Positions 1 through 9,814 of a stretch of 57,264 nt of DNA are shown one piece after another. Origin of the DNA: Bacillota bacterium (GTDB lineage Bacteria > Bacillota_I > Bacilli_A > RF39 > UBA660); assembly GCA_015059155.1 (NCBI GenBank), contig SVAX01000005.1, forward strand, positions 1-57,264. Reading direction: 5' to 3'. The position numbers and the translations under genes are program-made. Each line of letters starts with the position of its first letter. The first letter of the stretch is position 1. The notes beneath the pieces were generated by a model. That model searched no databases. It was not told where the DNA came from and saw only the letters and a program-made list of their open reading frames with translations.

Positions 1-40
1 TAATTAAAGGGTTACTAAATCCTATTAAAGTTTGAAAAGC

Positions 41-72
41 ATAATAAAAGAGAACTAAATTTTAGTCCTCTT
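41..72 (-). terminator. Intrinsic terminator after the 297-aa orphan
   Basis: A 12-bp inverted repeat (48-59 against 61-72, one mismatch) is followed on the minus strand by a T-rich tail. It lies about 75 bases downstream of the minus-strand gene ending at 146. The tail is interrupted by A, so strength is uncertain. Confidence 0.5.
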
Positions 73-145
73 ACCGATTCATTTATCATTAGTTTTTGGT
101 TCCACCAACACTACTTGACATTGAACCTAGATTTCTAATAATTAA

Positions 146-1039
146 TTAATGCATTCTTCTTGCTAAATCTTCATCATATAAATCTTGATTATCAACTTTA
201 ATATTCAAAATTGCACTTTGTTCTATAGCTTTCTTAATCAATTTATTTCTTTCTTTATTATATTCATCATTATCAGTTAAATCATGATCATTACTATTAT
301 CTGTATCATTCATAGCTTTTACTCCTGCTACAATATCAATTTTTTTAGATGAAAAAAATGGGCTATTAATATCATAAGATTTTGTTTTATGATCATCATT
401 ATAGAATAATCCTACTGATGATTCACCTGAACCATTTTCAAAACTATATTTTGTTGTAATATTTTCATAATCATCTATTCCAAAAACTTCACCAACATAT
501 TTCTTTGTTGCTTCAGTAGAATTAGAATGTGCGACTGAATAACCAGTTGTATATATATGTTCATTAACTAATTGTTCTTGTCTTATTAAATTTAAAACTA
601 TTTCAACATTTTCACTTTGAGTAGTTATATCTTTTTTAGAAATAAATGAATTTATTAATTTATTTTGATTAATTAACTCCTTTATTTCTTCTGGAGACAT
701 TAACTCATTTGAAATGTTATATTTTTCAAATAATGACTCATCTACATCATACTTATATAAATCTAAGTCAAATAAATCTTTTGAAATATCAATATATCTT
801 ATTATATTGTTTTCTAAAGATTCTTCACCATAATATTGAACAACTGATTGTCTACGTTTTTGGTCATTTTTATCTATTGCTTTTTTTATAGCAAAAGCTC
901 CACCTACTACTATTGCTGCAACTACTACCGCACTAACTATAAGTTTAAATTTACTATTTTTTTCTTTTGAACGTTTAAAAGCATTTTCATTTATTTGTAC
1001 TGTTTGGCCGTTTAGACTTTTTATTATTTTTGTTTTCAT
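146..1039 (-). CDS. Membrane-anchored protein of unknown function
   Basis: I do not recognise this family. The 297-residue protein has a basic N-terminus, one transmembrane segment at about residues 32-51, and then a long charged, Asn/Asp-rich region with no visible catalytic motif. The topology suggests a single-pass protein with most of its mass on one side of the membrane, possibly outside. An AGGAGT ribosome binding site precedes the ATG. An extended -10 (TGG followed by TATAAT) lies at 1060-1065, just after the uvrC terminator, so it is probably transcribed alone. Confidence 0.6.
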   Translation of the reverse strand: MKTKIIKSLNGQTVQINENAFKRSKEKNSKFKLIVSAVVVAAIVVGGAFAIKKAIDKNDQKRRQSVVQYYGEESLENNIIRYIDISKDLFDLDLYKYDVDESLFEKYNISNELMSPEEIKELINQNKLINSFISKKDITTQSENVEIVLNLIRQEQLVNEHIYTTGYSVAHSNSTEATKKYVGEVFGIDDYENITTKYSFENGSGESSVGLFYNDDHKTKSYDINSPFFSSKKIDIVAGVKAMNDTDNSNDHDLTDNDEYNKERNKLIKKAIEQSAILNIKVDNQDLYDEDLARRMH

Positions 1040-1081
1040 TTATATCAACTCCTACTATAATTATACCAAAGAAAACTAAAT

Positions 1082-1108
1082 ATTAAAAGAATTATTTATT
1101 ATATTCTT
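1082..1108 (-). terminator. Terminator overlapping the uvrC stop codon
   Basis: A 7-bp stem (AAAGAAT/ATTCTTT on the minus strand) begins inside the last codons of uvrC and ends in a T-rich tract. The tail is not a pure T run, so this is a weak to moderate call. Confidence 0.45.
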
Positions 1109-2864
1109 TAAGAAATTCTAATAAATTAATAGCTACATTCTTAGGTAAAATATTTTCTAATTCTTCTATACTTGCTTCTTTCATTTTATTTATAGTTTTA
1201 TATTTTTTTAATAATTCTTTTCTTCTTTTTTCTCCTATACCTTCTACATTATCAAGTATACTAGATAAACTACCTTTGCTTCTTATTTGTTTGTGATAAT
1301 TAATTGTAAATTCATGTACTTCATCTTGCATTCTTTCTAACATATAAAATAAATTGCTTTTTTTATCTATTTTTACTTCTTCTATAGGATCAAAAGCTAA
1401 CAATGACTCTGTTGTATGCTTATCATCCTTCTTAAGCCCTACAACAGGTATATTAAGATTTAAACTATTTATTACATCTCTAGCTACATTTATTTGACCT
1501 ATACCACCATCGACAATTATTAAATCAGGTCTTTCTAAATTATCCTTTAAAACTCTAAAGTATCTTCTATATAAAACTTCTCTCATAGTACCATAATCAT
1601 CATTAGTATCTATACTTATTTTAAATTTTCTATAATTATTTTTACTTGGTCTACCATCTACAAAAACAACCATACCAGATACATTATATGTTCCAAATAG
1701 ATGAGCATTATCAAATATTTCTATTCTAGAAAGTTTATCTAGCTTTAATATTTCTTTTAATTCATCATTTGCCATTACAGTTTTTTCTTCATCTTTTTTA
1801 ATTAGTTCAAATTTTTCATTTAACATTATTTTAGCATTCTCACAAGCATTATTAACTAACTTTAACTTTTCACCTTTCATAGGCTTTTTTACATTCATAC
1901 TTAAGTATTCACTAAGTAATTTATCATCTACTATACTAGGAACAAGTATTTCTTTAGGCTTATTTAAATTAGTATAAAAACGTGCAATGTAGCGTGTTAA
2001 TTCCTCTTCAACATCATCCACTATATCGAATATTTTAGATTTTCTTTCAACTATTTTAGATCCTCTTATAAAAAATACTTGTATACTTAAATACCCTTTA
2101 TCTAAATAGTATCCAAATATATCCCTATCTACATTATCTTTTAACTCTACTTCTTGATTAGTTAAAGTTATATTAATATAATCAAGTAATTCTTTATATT
2201 CTTTTGCTTTTTCGAAGTGTAGTAAATTACTCTCATACTCCATTTTTTCTTTTAATTTTTTTGTTACTATAGTGTGATCTCCATTTAAAAATTTTATTAT
2301 TTCATTTTTCATTTCTATTATTCTACTATCTTCTATTTTATTAGCACAATATCCTAGACATTCTCCTATGTGGTAATACAAACATGGCCTTTTTTGATAA
2401 GTATTACATTTTCTTAAAGGATATATTCTATTTAATAAATTTACTGTGTTTCTAGCAGCTGTAACATTAGGATATGGCCCATATAAGTATTTTGCTTTTT
2501 TCTTTCTATTTATATTTCTTACTACTCTTAAAGTAGGTACATGCGTTTCAGTAAGTTCTATATATGGATATGTTTTATCATCTCTAAGTAATATATTATA
2601 TTTAGGATCATATTTCTTTATTAAGTTTATTTCAAGTATTAAAGATTCTATTTCACTGTTAACTACTATGTATTCAAAATCAGCTATCTCACTAACAAGT
2701 TTAGCGGTTTTTCCATAGTGTTTACCTCTAAAATATGAATTAACTCTATTTTTTAACTTTTTAGCTTTACCTACATAAATAATAATACCATCTTTATTTT
2801 TCATTAAATAACATCCTGGTAATTGAGGTAATAAAAGTAATTTATTTTTTAAATTTTCATTCAT
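1092..2864 (-). CDS. uvrC: Excinuclease ABC subunit C
   Basis: UvrC makes the two incisions on either side of a bulky DNA lesion after UvrA and UvrB recognise it. The GIY-YIG nuclease is at the N-terminus (IIYVGKAKKL at about 27-36). It is followed by a UVR motif at about 200-235, the RNase H-like second nuclease (FDNAHLFGT, then IIVDGGIGQ) and C-terminal helix-hairpin-helices (VEGIGEKRR). At 590 residues it is full length. An upstream GTG at 2873 lies within the AGGTGA ribosome binding site, so I start at the ATG at 2864. A TATAAT at 2882-2887 (minus strand) suggests its own promoter. uvrA and uvrB are not in the window. Confidence 0.97.
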   Translation of the reverse strand: MNENLKNKLLLLPQLPGCYLMKNKDGIIIYVGKAKKLKNRVNSYFRGKHYGKTAKLVSEIADFEYIVVNSEIESLILEINLIKKYDPKYNILLRDDKTYPYIELTETHVPTLRVVRNINRKKKAKYLYGPYPNVTAARNTVNLLNRIYPLRKCNTYQKRPCLYYHIGECLGYCANKIEDSRIIEMKNEIIKFLNGDHTIVTKKLKEKMEYESNLLHFEKAKEYKELLDYINITLTNQEVELKDNVDRDIFGYYLDKGYLSIQVFFIRGSKIVERKSKIFDIVDDVEEELTRYIARFYTNLNKPKEILVPSIVDDKLLSEYLSMNVKKPMKGEKLKLVNNACENAKIMLNEKFELIKKDEEKTVMANDELKEILKLDKLSRIEIFDNAHLFGTYNVSGMVVFVDGRPSKNNYRKFKISIDTNDDYGTMREVLYRRYFRVLKDNLERPDLIIVDGGIGQINVARDVINSLNLNIPVVGLKKDDKHTTESLLAFDPIEEVKIDKKSNLFYMLERMQDEVHEFTINYHKQIRSKGSLSSILDNVEGIGEKRRKELLKKYKTINKMKEASIEELENILPKNVAINLLEFLKEYNK

Positions 2865-2904
2865 AGAAATCACCTGTAGTTATTATAACATTAATTTAAT
2901 AAAA

Positions 2905-2932
2905 GAAAAAGATAGAACAATCTATCTTTTTA
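2905..2932 (-). terminator. Terminator between the coiled-coil gene and uvrC
   Basis: A 9-bp perfect stem AAAAGATAG/CTATCTTTT (2907-2915 and 2922-2930) is followed on the minus strand by TTTCTTTT. It ends the gene at 2944-3642. The same stem sequence recurs in the ftsQ terminator. Confidence 0.8.
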
Positions 2933-2943
2933 AAATGCACAAA

Positions 2944-3642
2944 TTATTTTTCTTTTACTTTTACTTTTTGTTTTTCATTATCTTTTGTAAAAGTTTTATA
3001 ACCTTTGTTTAATAGTCTATCTAACTTTTTATTATCTTTTAGGTAATCATCTATTATATCTTTTCTTATATTTTTAATATTTTCTCTTTCAATAGAAAAT
3101 AATTGTATTTGATTTTTTAGTTCTTTTTTATTATTTAATAATTCGATTAATTCTTCATCAATTGCATTTTTCTTTTTTTTATTTAAAGATAAATCTTTTT
3201 CATTTTTCTTAATTTCTTCTTCAATATCTTCCAGCCTATGTGTTTTTAAATATTTTTTATTTGAATAATAATTATTATTTTCACCACAAAGCAGTGCAGA
3301 TGGAATAAGAATTAAACTTGGAATTATAACATTAGAAAAACTAATATTTTTTTCAACAGATAAATATAGTGTTGCCATTATAATTGTAAAAAGTATTAAA
3401 TATCCTATTGTTCCTAATATTGTATTTCTTTTCCATTTTTTTATATTTTTTTGTTTATATTGTAACTCATTTCTATTTGAATTAAGTTCATCTATTTTAC
3501 AATTTAAATCTTCTTGATTTTTATTTAATTGCATTTGTTGATTAGATTTTATTCTTTCTTCTTTTTCAAGTTCATACACTCTATTTAATAATTTTTCTAT
3601 TTCATTTGTTAATTCATTTATTTTTTCTAAACCTTTATCCAT
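2944..3642 (-). CDS. Coiled-coil membrane protein of unknown function
   Basis: Unrecognised 232-residue protein. Residues 1-68 and 125-200 are charged heptad-like stretches rich in Glu, Lys and Leu and likely form coiled coils. Two hydrophobic segments at about 72-94 and 100-118 form a transmembrane hairpin, which would place both coiled-coil arms in the cytoplasm. A strong AGGAGG precedes the ATG. It lies downstream of parE-parC but is separated from them by a terminator. No function can be assigned. Confidence 0.6.
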   Translation of the reverse strand: MDKGLEKINELTNEIEKLLNRVYELEKEERIKSNQQMQLNKNQEDLNCKIDELNSNRNELQYKQKNIKKWKRNTILGTIGYLILFTIIMATLYLSVEKNISFSNVIIPSLILIPSALLCGENNNYYSNKKYLKTHRLEDIEEEIKKNEKDLSLNKKKKNAIDEELIELLNNKKELKNQIQLFSIERENIKNIRKDIIDDYLKDNKKLDRLLNKGYKTFTKDNEKQKVKVKEK

Positions 3643-3677
3643 AAAAACTAACCTCCTGTTATATAATCAAAGGAATT

Positions 3678-3705
3678 TAAAAAGATAGACTATTCTACCC
3701 TTTTA
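3678..3705 (-). terminator. Terminator overlapping the parC stop codon
   Basis: On the minus strand AAAAGGGTAGA pairs with TCTATCTTTT with one bulge and one G-T pair, followed by T residues. The parC stop TAG (3695-3697) lies within the 5' arm. Confidence 0.65.
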
Positions 3706-6247
3706 AATCCAGGTCTCCTAAAAAATCATCAATTGTCATCATTCTTTTATCTATGCTTTCTAAAGATATATTTTCTTTTATTATTTCCTTAGATTCGATA
3801 TCTGCTTTTTTCACTTCTTTAGGATTTTCTAAAGTTTTTTCAATAAATACATCAAATATATCATGTTTAGATAAACTTGTACCAGTTGAATGTCTATCAG
3901 CTATAGGTAATTCTGTTAATTTAATTATTTCTATATCTTCTTTAAATTTTAATCCTATATTATGTCTAGAATTAATTACAAAAGATTTAAGAATATAATA
4001 TGGATTAGTTTTAACATCTCTTATAACTTGAATACCTTTTCTTGCTCTTGAAATTCTTTCAAATTCAGATATTTTAACACGTTTACCAGTATTTTTAGTT
4101 GTAACGAGTGTTATATATTCTTCATCACTAATAACAGATCCATTAGCAACTACATCGTTCTTTAAACTTATTCCTTTTACACCACTAGCACGACTACCTA
4201 GTATTGGAATTTCATTTATATCAAACTTAAGTCCAAATCCATTATGAGTAGTTATAAATACATCAGTACCATTATTATATGATATATTAGCAACCATATC
4301 ACCATCTTTAAGTTTTATATAAGGCATTGGTTTAGTATATCTTAATGCTTTTAAATCACTAATTAAAGTACGTTTAATCATACCATTTTTAGTAAATACT
4401 GTAATATATTTATCTGTCTTAAAATCAATTACTGGAATTGAATCAATGATATTTTCGTCTGGATTAATTTTAATTATATTACTTATATGTTTTCCTAAAT
4501 CTTTCCATTTCATATCTGGTATTTCATGTACTGGTACAAATAAATAATTACCAATATCAGTAAACATTAATATTGTATCCATTGTATTTAATTCATACAT
4601 ACCTATAACATAATCTTGATCTTTTAATCCTGTTTTATCTTCACTAGATGCACCATAACTTCTTTTTGATACACGTTTTACATAACCATCTTTAGTTACT
4701 ACTACTATACAATCCTCTTTAGGTATCATAGCAGTTGTATCTATTTTTATTTCTGTTATTTCATCTTTTATTTCTGTTTTACGAGGAGTAGCATATTCAT
4801 CTTTAATTGCTTTTAACTCTTTTTTCATAACTGTTTTAAGTTTTTCTTCATCACTTAAAATACTTTCTAATATTTGAATTACTTTAAGTAAATTAGCATG
4901 TTCTTCTTTTAACACATTAACATCTGTATTAGTTAATCTATAAAGTTGCAAATTAACTATAGCTTCAGCTTGTTTATCTGAAAATTCATACTTTTCAACT
5001 AAATTTTTTATAGCATCACTTTTATTCTTACTAGCGCGAATTGTTTTAATGACTTCATCTAGTATATCTAATGCTTTGATTAAACCTTCTACAATATGCA
5101 TACGAGACTTAGCGTGTTCTAAATCAAATTTAGTACGTCTTGTTATTACTTCTTTTTGATGAGCAATATAAGCATCTAATACTTCAATAATACCTACTAT
5201 CATAGGTCTTCTATTTACAATAGCTACCATATTATATGAATAACTTATTTGTAAATCAGTATTTTTAAATAAATAATTAAGTATATTATCTACGTCAGCA
5301 TCTTTTTTTAAGTCAATAGCAATTCTAACCTTTTCTTCCCTATCTGATTCATCTCTTATTTCAATCATTCCATCTATTTTTTTATCATAGATAATATCAG
5401 ATATCTTTTTAACTAAGTTAGCCTTATTTACTTCGAAAGGAATTTCGTGTATTATTACTTGTTTGCTTTTTTTATCCTCAACTATTTCATATTTAGAACG
5501 AATTATTACTTTTCCTCTTCCTTTTGTAAGGGCTTCCTCAATTTGTTCTTTTCCTTCTACTATAGCGCCAGTTGGAAAATCTGGACCTTTTACTATATCA
5601 AGAATAGTATCTAATCTACAGTTTGGTGAATCTATTCTTTTTATAGTTGCATCTATTACTTCTCCAAGGTTATGTGGAGGTATCTCAGTAGCATATCCAG
5701 CACTTATTCCTTTAGCACCATTTACAAGTAAGTTTGGATACTTAGCAGGTAAAACTATTGGTTCATATAATGTGTCATCAAAGTTAGGTGCCCATTCAAT
5801 AGTATCTTTATCTATATCTTTTAAAAGTTCACCACTTATTTTGGATAGTCTTGCTTCTGTATAACGCATAGCAGCAGCAGAATCACCATCCATAGAACCA
5901 TTGTTACCATGCATGTCTATATAACATTCATTTTGTTTCCACCACTGACTCATATGAACCATAGCTTCATAAATAGATGAGTCTCCATGTGGGTGGTAAT
6001 GGCCCATAACATTACCTACTGCAGTAGCACTCTTTTTATGAGCTTTATCAAATGTATTTTTATCTCTAAACATTGCATATAGAATTCTTCTTTGAACAGG
6101 TTTTAAACCATCTCTAACATCTGGAATAGCACGATTTTGAATAATATCTTTAGCATATTGTCCAAATCTATCACCCATTATTTCTTCTAGAGTATAATCA
6201 TAAATTCTACCTAATATTTCTATTGTCTCTTCTTTCTTCTTTGCCAT
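3695..6247 (-). CDS. parC: DNA topoisomerase IV subunit A
   Basis: ParC is the DNA-cleaving subunit of topoisomerase IV, which unlinks replicated chromosomes. The active-site tyrosine is at about 129 (AAAMRYTEAR). The quinolone-resistance region HPHGDSSIYEAMV is at 85-97 and carries Ser90 and Glu94, the sensitive-type residues. The C-terminal beta-pinwheel repeats span about 500-820. SSIYEAMVHMSQWWKQ favours ParC over GyrA, and the neighbour is clearly ParE-like. The gene begins 9 bases after parE, in one operon. At 850 residues it is full length. Confidence 0.93.
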   Translation of the reverse strand: MAKKKEETIEILGRIYDYTLEEIMGDRFGQYAKDIIQNRAIPDVRDGLKPVQRRILYAMFRDKNTFDKAHKKSATAVGNVMGHYHPHGDSSIYEAMVHMSQWWKQNECYIDMHGNNGSMDGDSAAAMRYTEARLSKISGELLKDIDKDTIEWAPNFDDTLYEPIVLPAKYPNLLVNGAKGISAGYATEIPPHNLGEVIDATIKRIDSPNCRLDTILDIVKGPDFPTGAIVEGKEQIEEALTKGRGKVIIRSKYEIVEDKKSKQVIIHEIPFEVNKANLVKKISDIIYDKKIDGMIEIRDESDREEKVRIAIDLKKDADVDNILNYLFKNTDLQISYSYNMVAIVNRRPMIVGIIEVLDAYIAHQKEVITRRTKFDLEHAKSRMHIVEGLIKALDILDEVIKTIRASKNKSDAIKNLVEKYEFSDKQAEAIVNLQLYRLTNTDVNVLKEEHANLLKVIQILESILSDEEKLKTVMKKELKAIKDEYATPRKTEIKDEITEIKIDTTAMIPKEDCIVVVTKDGYVKRVSKRSYGASSEDKTGLKDQDYVIGMYELNTMDTILMFTDIGNYLFVPVHEIPDMKWKDLGKHISNIIKINPDENIIDSIPVIDFKTDKYITVFTKNGMIKRTLISDLKALRYTKPMPYIKLKDGDMVANISYNNGTDVFITTHNGFGLKFDINEIPILGSRASGVKGISLKNDVVANGSVISDEEYITLVTTKNTGKRVKISEFERISRARKGIQVIRDVKTNPYYILKSFVINSRHNIGLKFKEDIEIIKLTELPIADRHSTGTSLSKHDIFDVFIEKTLENPKEVKKADIESKEIIKENISLESIDKRMMTIDDFLGDLDLKG

Positions 6248-6256
6248 ACTTCACTC

Positions 6257-8167
6257 CTAATTAATTTTATAATTATCCTCTAATGAGAATTCTACATTTT
6301 CTTCTATCCATTCTTTTCTAGGTTCTACTTTATCTCCCATTAAAACTCTAACACGCTTTTCTGCGAGTGCTGCATCATTAATACTTACTTTAATTAAACT
6401 TCTAGTTTTAGGATCCATAGTTGTCTCCCATAGTTGATTAGCATCCATTTCTCCTAAACCTTTATATCTTTGTGTCTTAGTAGATTTTCCTTTATATTTT
6501 TCAAGTAATGCTTTTCTATCTTCTTCTGTCCAAGCATATTCTCCTTCCTTACCACATTCTATTTTATATAACGGTGGCATGGCAATATATAAATGACCTG
6601 TTTCAATTAAAGGTTTCATATATCTATAGAAGAATGTTAATAATAATATCTGAATATGTGATCCATCTACATCTGCATCGGTCATTATTATTACTTTATC
6701 ATAGTTTGAATCATTTACATCAAAATCAGATCCAACACCAGCACCTATAGCATGTATCATAGTATTTATTTCTTCGTTTTTGTATGCTTCATCTAAAGAA
6801 GCCTTTTCAGTATTTAATACTTTACCACGTAATGGAAGTATCGCTTGATATTTTCTATCTCTACCTGTTTTGGCTGACCCTCCAGCAGAATCCCCTTCGA
6901 CTAAAAATAACTCATTAATTTTAGGATTCTTACTTTGAGCAGGAGTTAATTTACCACTAATAATTCTTTCTTTTTTATCTTTATTTTTACCATTTCTAGC
7001 TTCATCACGAGCTTTTCTTGCTGCTTCTCTAGCATTTCTACTCTTAATCATTTTATTTAAAATCGAAGTTGCTATAGCTTTATTTTCTTCAAGGAAAAAT
7101 TTCAATTTTTCTGATACTATACTATCTACTACTGTACGAGCAATAGGAGTACCAAGTTTTCCTTTAGTTTGCCCCTCGAATTGAAGAAGTGCTTCTGGTA
7201 TTTTTAAACTTATAATAGCAGTTAATCCTTCCCTTGTATCAGGACCTTCTAAATTTTTATCTTTAGCTTTTAAATACCCGTTTTCTTTAGCATATTCATT
7301 AAATACTCTAGTAACAGCTGTTTTAAATCCTACTTCATGAGTACCACCATCACTTGTTTTAACATTGTTAACAAATGATATTATATTTTCACTATAACTT
7401 TCTGTATATTGAAAAGCTACTTTAACATCTATTTTATCTTTAGCACCATTCATTACAGTTGCTTTGTGAAGTTCTTTTTTATCTTCGTTTATGTATTCGA
7501 CGAAGGCTTTTAAACCATCATCATAACAAAAACTTTCATGTCTATTATCTTCTTCATCAGTTACTTCAACAGTCAATCCTTCAAGTAAGAAAGCACTTTC
7601 TTGCATTCTTTCACATACTGTAGTAAATGAAAAATTAGTAGTTGAAAATATTTCGTCATCTGGCATAAATCTAACTCTAGTACCAGTCTTACTAGTTTTA
7701 TCTCTTTTAGTAAGAGGAATATCTACTTTACCACCATCTTTAAATCGAATAAAGTGCTCATAGCCTTCTCTTTTAATTGTCACTTCCATCCATTTAGAAA
7801 GTGCATTAACAACTGAAGCACCAACTCCATGTAAGCCACCGGATACAGTATATCCGCTACTTTCAAACTTTCCACCAGCATGAAGTACAGTATAAATTAC
7901 TTCTGGAGTAGACATACCGCTAGAATGTTTTCCTACAGGTACACCACGTCCTTCGTCTTCTACACTTACACTTTTATCTTTGTGTAATATTATTTTAATT
8001 TTTTTACCATAACCATTGATAACTTCGTCTATACCGTTATCAACAATTTCCCAAACTAAATGATGAAGTCCTCTTTTATCAGTTGATCCAATATACATAC
8101 CAGGTCTTTTTCTAACTGCTTCAAGTCCTTCTAATATCTTAATTGAGCTTTCATCATATTTTACCAT
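6257..8167 (-). CDS. parE: DNA topoisomerase IV subunit B
   Basis: ParE is the ATPase subunit of topoisomerase IV. It shows the GHKL ATP-binding motifs EIVDNGIDE (about 41), DEGRGVPVG (about 73) and GGLHGVGASVVNALS (about 112). The Toprim metal site appears as LVEGDSAGGSAK (about 417) and MTDADVDGSH (about 497), and the C-terminus has QRYKGLGEM. The opening KILEGLEAVRKRPGMYIGST and GLHHLVWEIVDN match Bacillus-type ParE better than GyrB. It is the first gene of parE-parC, with a TTGACT-18-TATAAT promoter upstream. Confidence 0.95.
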   Translation of the reverse strand: MVKYDESSIKILEGLEAVRKRPGMYIGSTDKRGLHHLVWEIVDNGIDEVINGYGKKIKIILHKDKSVSVEDEGRGVPVGKHSSGMSTPEVIYTVLHAGGKFESSGYTVSGGLHGVGASVVNALSKWMEVTIKREGYEHFIRFKDGGKVDIPLTKRDKTSKTGTRVRFMPDDEIFSTTNFSFTTVCERMQESAFLLEGLTVEVTDEEDNRHESFCYDDGLKAFVEYINEDKKELHKATVMNGAKDKIDVKVAFQYTESYSENIISFVNNVKTSDGGTHEVGFKTAVTRVFNEYAKENGYLKAKDKNLEGPDTREGLTAIISLKIPEALLQFEGQTKGKLGTPIARTVVDSIVSEKLKFFLEENKAIATSILNKMIKSRNAREAARKARDEARNGKNKDKKERIISGKLTPAQSKNPKINELFLVEGDSAGGSAKTGRDRKYQAILPLRGKVLNTEKASLDEAYKNEEINTMIHAIGAGVGSDFDVNDSNYDKVIIMTDADVDGSHIQILLLTFFYRYMKPLIETGHLYIAMPPLYKIECGKEGEYAWTEEDRKALLEKYKGKSTKTQRYKGLGEMDANQLWETTMDPKTRSLIKVSINDAALAEKRVRVLMGDKVEPRKEWIEENVEFSLEDNYKIN

Positions 8168-8184
8168 ATCTATTCACCTAGTTC

Positions 8185-8214
8185 ATTATAACACATTTTT
8201 CAAATCAAAGTCAA
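8185..8214 (-). promoter_or_regulatory. Promoter of parE-parC
   Basis: On the minus strand -35 TTGACT (8209-8214), an 18-base spacer and -10 TATAAT (8185-8190) lie just upstream of the parE ribosome binding site, giving a very short leader. Confidence 0.75.
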
Positions 8215-8215
8215 A

Positions 8216-8242
8216 AAAAATAAACCTTAAAAGGCTTATTTT
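8216..8242. terminator. Hairpin terminator between the toxin-antitoxin locus and parE
   Basis: AAATAA-CCTT pairs with AAGG-TTATTT at 8218-8241 next to A and T runs. A competing 11-bp repeat AAACCTTAAAA/TTTTAAGGTTT spans 8223-8261. Either could end transcripts arriving on the minus strand from the antitoxin gene. Confidence 0.6.
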
Positions 8243-8295
8243 ATTAACGTTTTAAGGTTTTTATACTTAATTACATTAACAATTATGAATTTAAA

Positions 8296-8420
8296 CTACT
8301 TATTATTTTCATTCTTACTAAATTTAATTAGTTCATCAAAATCAAATAAATAATTTTCATCTTGAATAACTCTATATTTTTAGCAACATTTTCAATTATT
8401 CGAATTTTTCGAATAAATAA
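8296..8420 (-). pseudogene. Decayed ORF remnant
   Basis: The minus strand encodes a plausible C-terminal fragment, YRVIQDENYLFDFDELI, ending at a TAG (8296-8298). A one-base shift upstream gives a compatible stretch ending ENVAKNI, so the two frames together look like a single frameshifted protein end. An in-frame stop closes it further upstream. A 9-bp perfect inverted repeat (TTATTCGAA/TTCGAATAA, 8397-8417) lies inside it. I do not recognise the family. It directly follows the antitoxin gene and could be a lost third gene. Confidence 0.3.
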
Positions 8421-8458
8421 ACTTTCTTATAATTCAATTTTATTAGAATTATTTATTT

Positions 8459-9427
8459 TTATAAAACTATATCGAATGCATAATCATATTCAATCTTTTT
8501 ACCAAACTCAGTTTCAAGAAATGCTTTTTCATTATGAGAAAAATCCGCTATTTCTTTTGAAGTAAATAATTTAAAATAATTTTTTATTTTTTCTAAAGTT
8601 TCTAATTCATCAATTAAAAAAAGTTTTTTATCAAAATTATATTTGCTACTAATTTTATGATTTTCATAATCTTTTTCATATTCAATTTTATAATTTATTA
8701 AACCTTGTTCTACATAAGTACTTATTATTTCATCAAAATTATCAGGCACTGGCCCATGTGTTATTTTGGCATATTCTAGGCCTGTAATAGAAGCACCAGT
8801 GTTTTTATAATATAAAAAATCAGCATAAAACATTTCTTTCAATAATTTTGTTTTTAAAACAAAACCTTGAGAGAAATATAAAATCATATTTAAAACTTTA
8901 TCTTTATTTAATCTTGTATAACCATTATATACTGTAGGTTCAAAATCAGCATCAAAGAATAATTGATTTATATTGTTATTTTGTATAATTTTATCTTGTA
9001 ATTTTAAATATTCTTTTTGTGTGAATTGACCTTTGTTTGATTCAATTAAATTTATTATTAATAACGGATTACATAATAAACTATTCAAGATTATAATATA
9101 ATTATCATTAGGAATTGACGATCCTTTTTCATAGCTTATTAAAGTCTTTTTGGCACACCCAATTATTTTTGCAAATAGGTTTTGAGATAAATTATATTTG
9201 CTTCTAAGTTCAATAATTTTTTCTTTCGGAATACCATATTTTTTATTATAAACGTCTATAGCCTTTTCACTTGATACATTATCCAACAAGTTATCATAAA
9301 CAGCTGAATTACATTCCTCGCAAAAACGTCTATCACTTTCGAATTCTATTGTTTTGCCTTTTATTATATATTGATGTTTGTAATTTTTAATATAAGTATT
9401 TGAACTCCCACAAATATCACATTTCAT
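8459..9427 (-). CDS. Antitoxin: zinc finger, HTH and Panacea domain
   Basis: This 322-residue protein probably neutralises the toxin encoded just upstream and represses the operon. It has an MqsA-like N-terminal zinc finger with CxxC pairs at Cys3/Cys6 and Cys36/Cys39. An XRE-type helix-turn-helix at about 68-125 follows (LRSKYNLSQNLFAKIIGCAKKTLISYEKG). The C-terminal part (about 170-300) resembles the Panacea/SocA (DUF4065) domain, with YFSQGFVLKTKLLKEMFYAD and KITHGPVPDNF. MqsA itself lacks a Panacea domain, so this is a longer composite antitoxin. It begins 14 bases after the toxin gene. Confidence 0.8.
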   Translation of the reverse strand: MKCDICGSSNTYIKNYKHQYIIKGKTIEFESDRRFCEECNSAVYDNLLDNVSSEKAIDVYNKKYGIPKEKIIELRSKYNLSQNLFAKIIGCAKKTLISYEKGSSIPNDNYIIILNSLLCNPLLIINLIESNKGQFTQKEYLKLQDKIIQNNNINQLFFDADFEPTVYNGYTRLNKDKVLNMILYFSQGFVLKTKLLKEMFYADFLYYKNTGASITGLEYAKITHGPVPDNFDEIISTYVEQGLINYKIEYEKDYENHKISSKYNFDKKLFLIDELETLEKIKNYFKLFTSKEIADFSHNEKAFLETEFGKKIEYDYAFDIVL

Positions 9428-9441
9428 AATTACTTTCTCCT

Positions 9442-9774
9442 TTATAATCTATTATCTTCATGAAAAGATATACATACTACTATTTCTTCTTGATTATTAT
9501 TTTTTTCAATTTTTAATTTAATATATGCAATAATACCATTTATTTGTTTTTTAAAAATTAATGTATCAGTATTTTTATAATATGAAGGTCTAGGATCATT
9601 AAAATAAAAATGATTATTTAATTCTAAAATAATATTCCAAGCCTCTGATTCACTAATACCAAGTTTAAGCAAATCTTGTAAATAATCTCTATCTCTTCTA
9701 ATTTGAAACCTTCTTTTTCCTAATTTTATTAATTTTTTCATTTTTGATAAAATTCTCAGTTGTTGATTATTCAC
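9442..9774 (-). CDS. MqsR-family-like toxin
   Basis: This 110-residue basic protein resembles MqsR-type mRNA interferases. The similarity is in DYLQDLLKLGISESEAWNIILEL, the DPRPSYYKNTDTLIF stretch, and a strand ending IVVCISFHED. MqsR belongs to the RelE/YoeB fold and cleaves mRNA. As in mqsRA the toxin comes first and the antitoxin second. The start is GTG with GGAGGTG ten bases upstream; no in-frame ATG is better placed. The family call rests on sequence pattern and gene context. Confidence 0.75.
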   Translation of the reverse strand: MNNQQLRILSKMKKLIKLGKRRFQIRRDRDYLQDLLKLGISESEAWNIILELNNHFYFNDPRPSYYKNTDTLIFKKQINGIIAYIKLKIEKNNNQEEIVVCISFHEDNRL

Positions 9775-9814
9775 TGATACATTACACCTCCAAGATACAA
9801 CTTACTACATTTGC

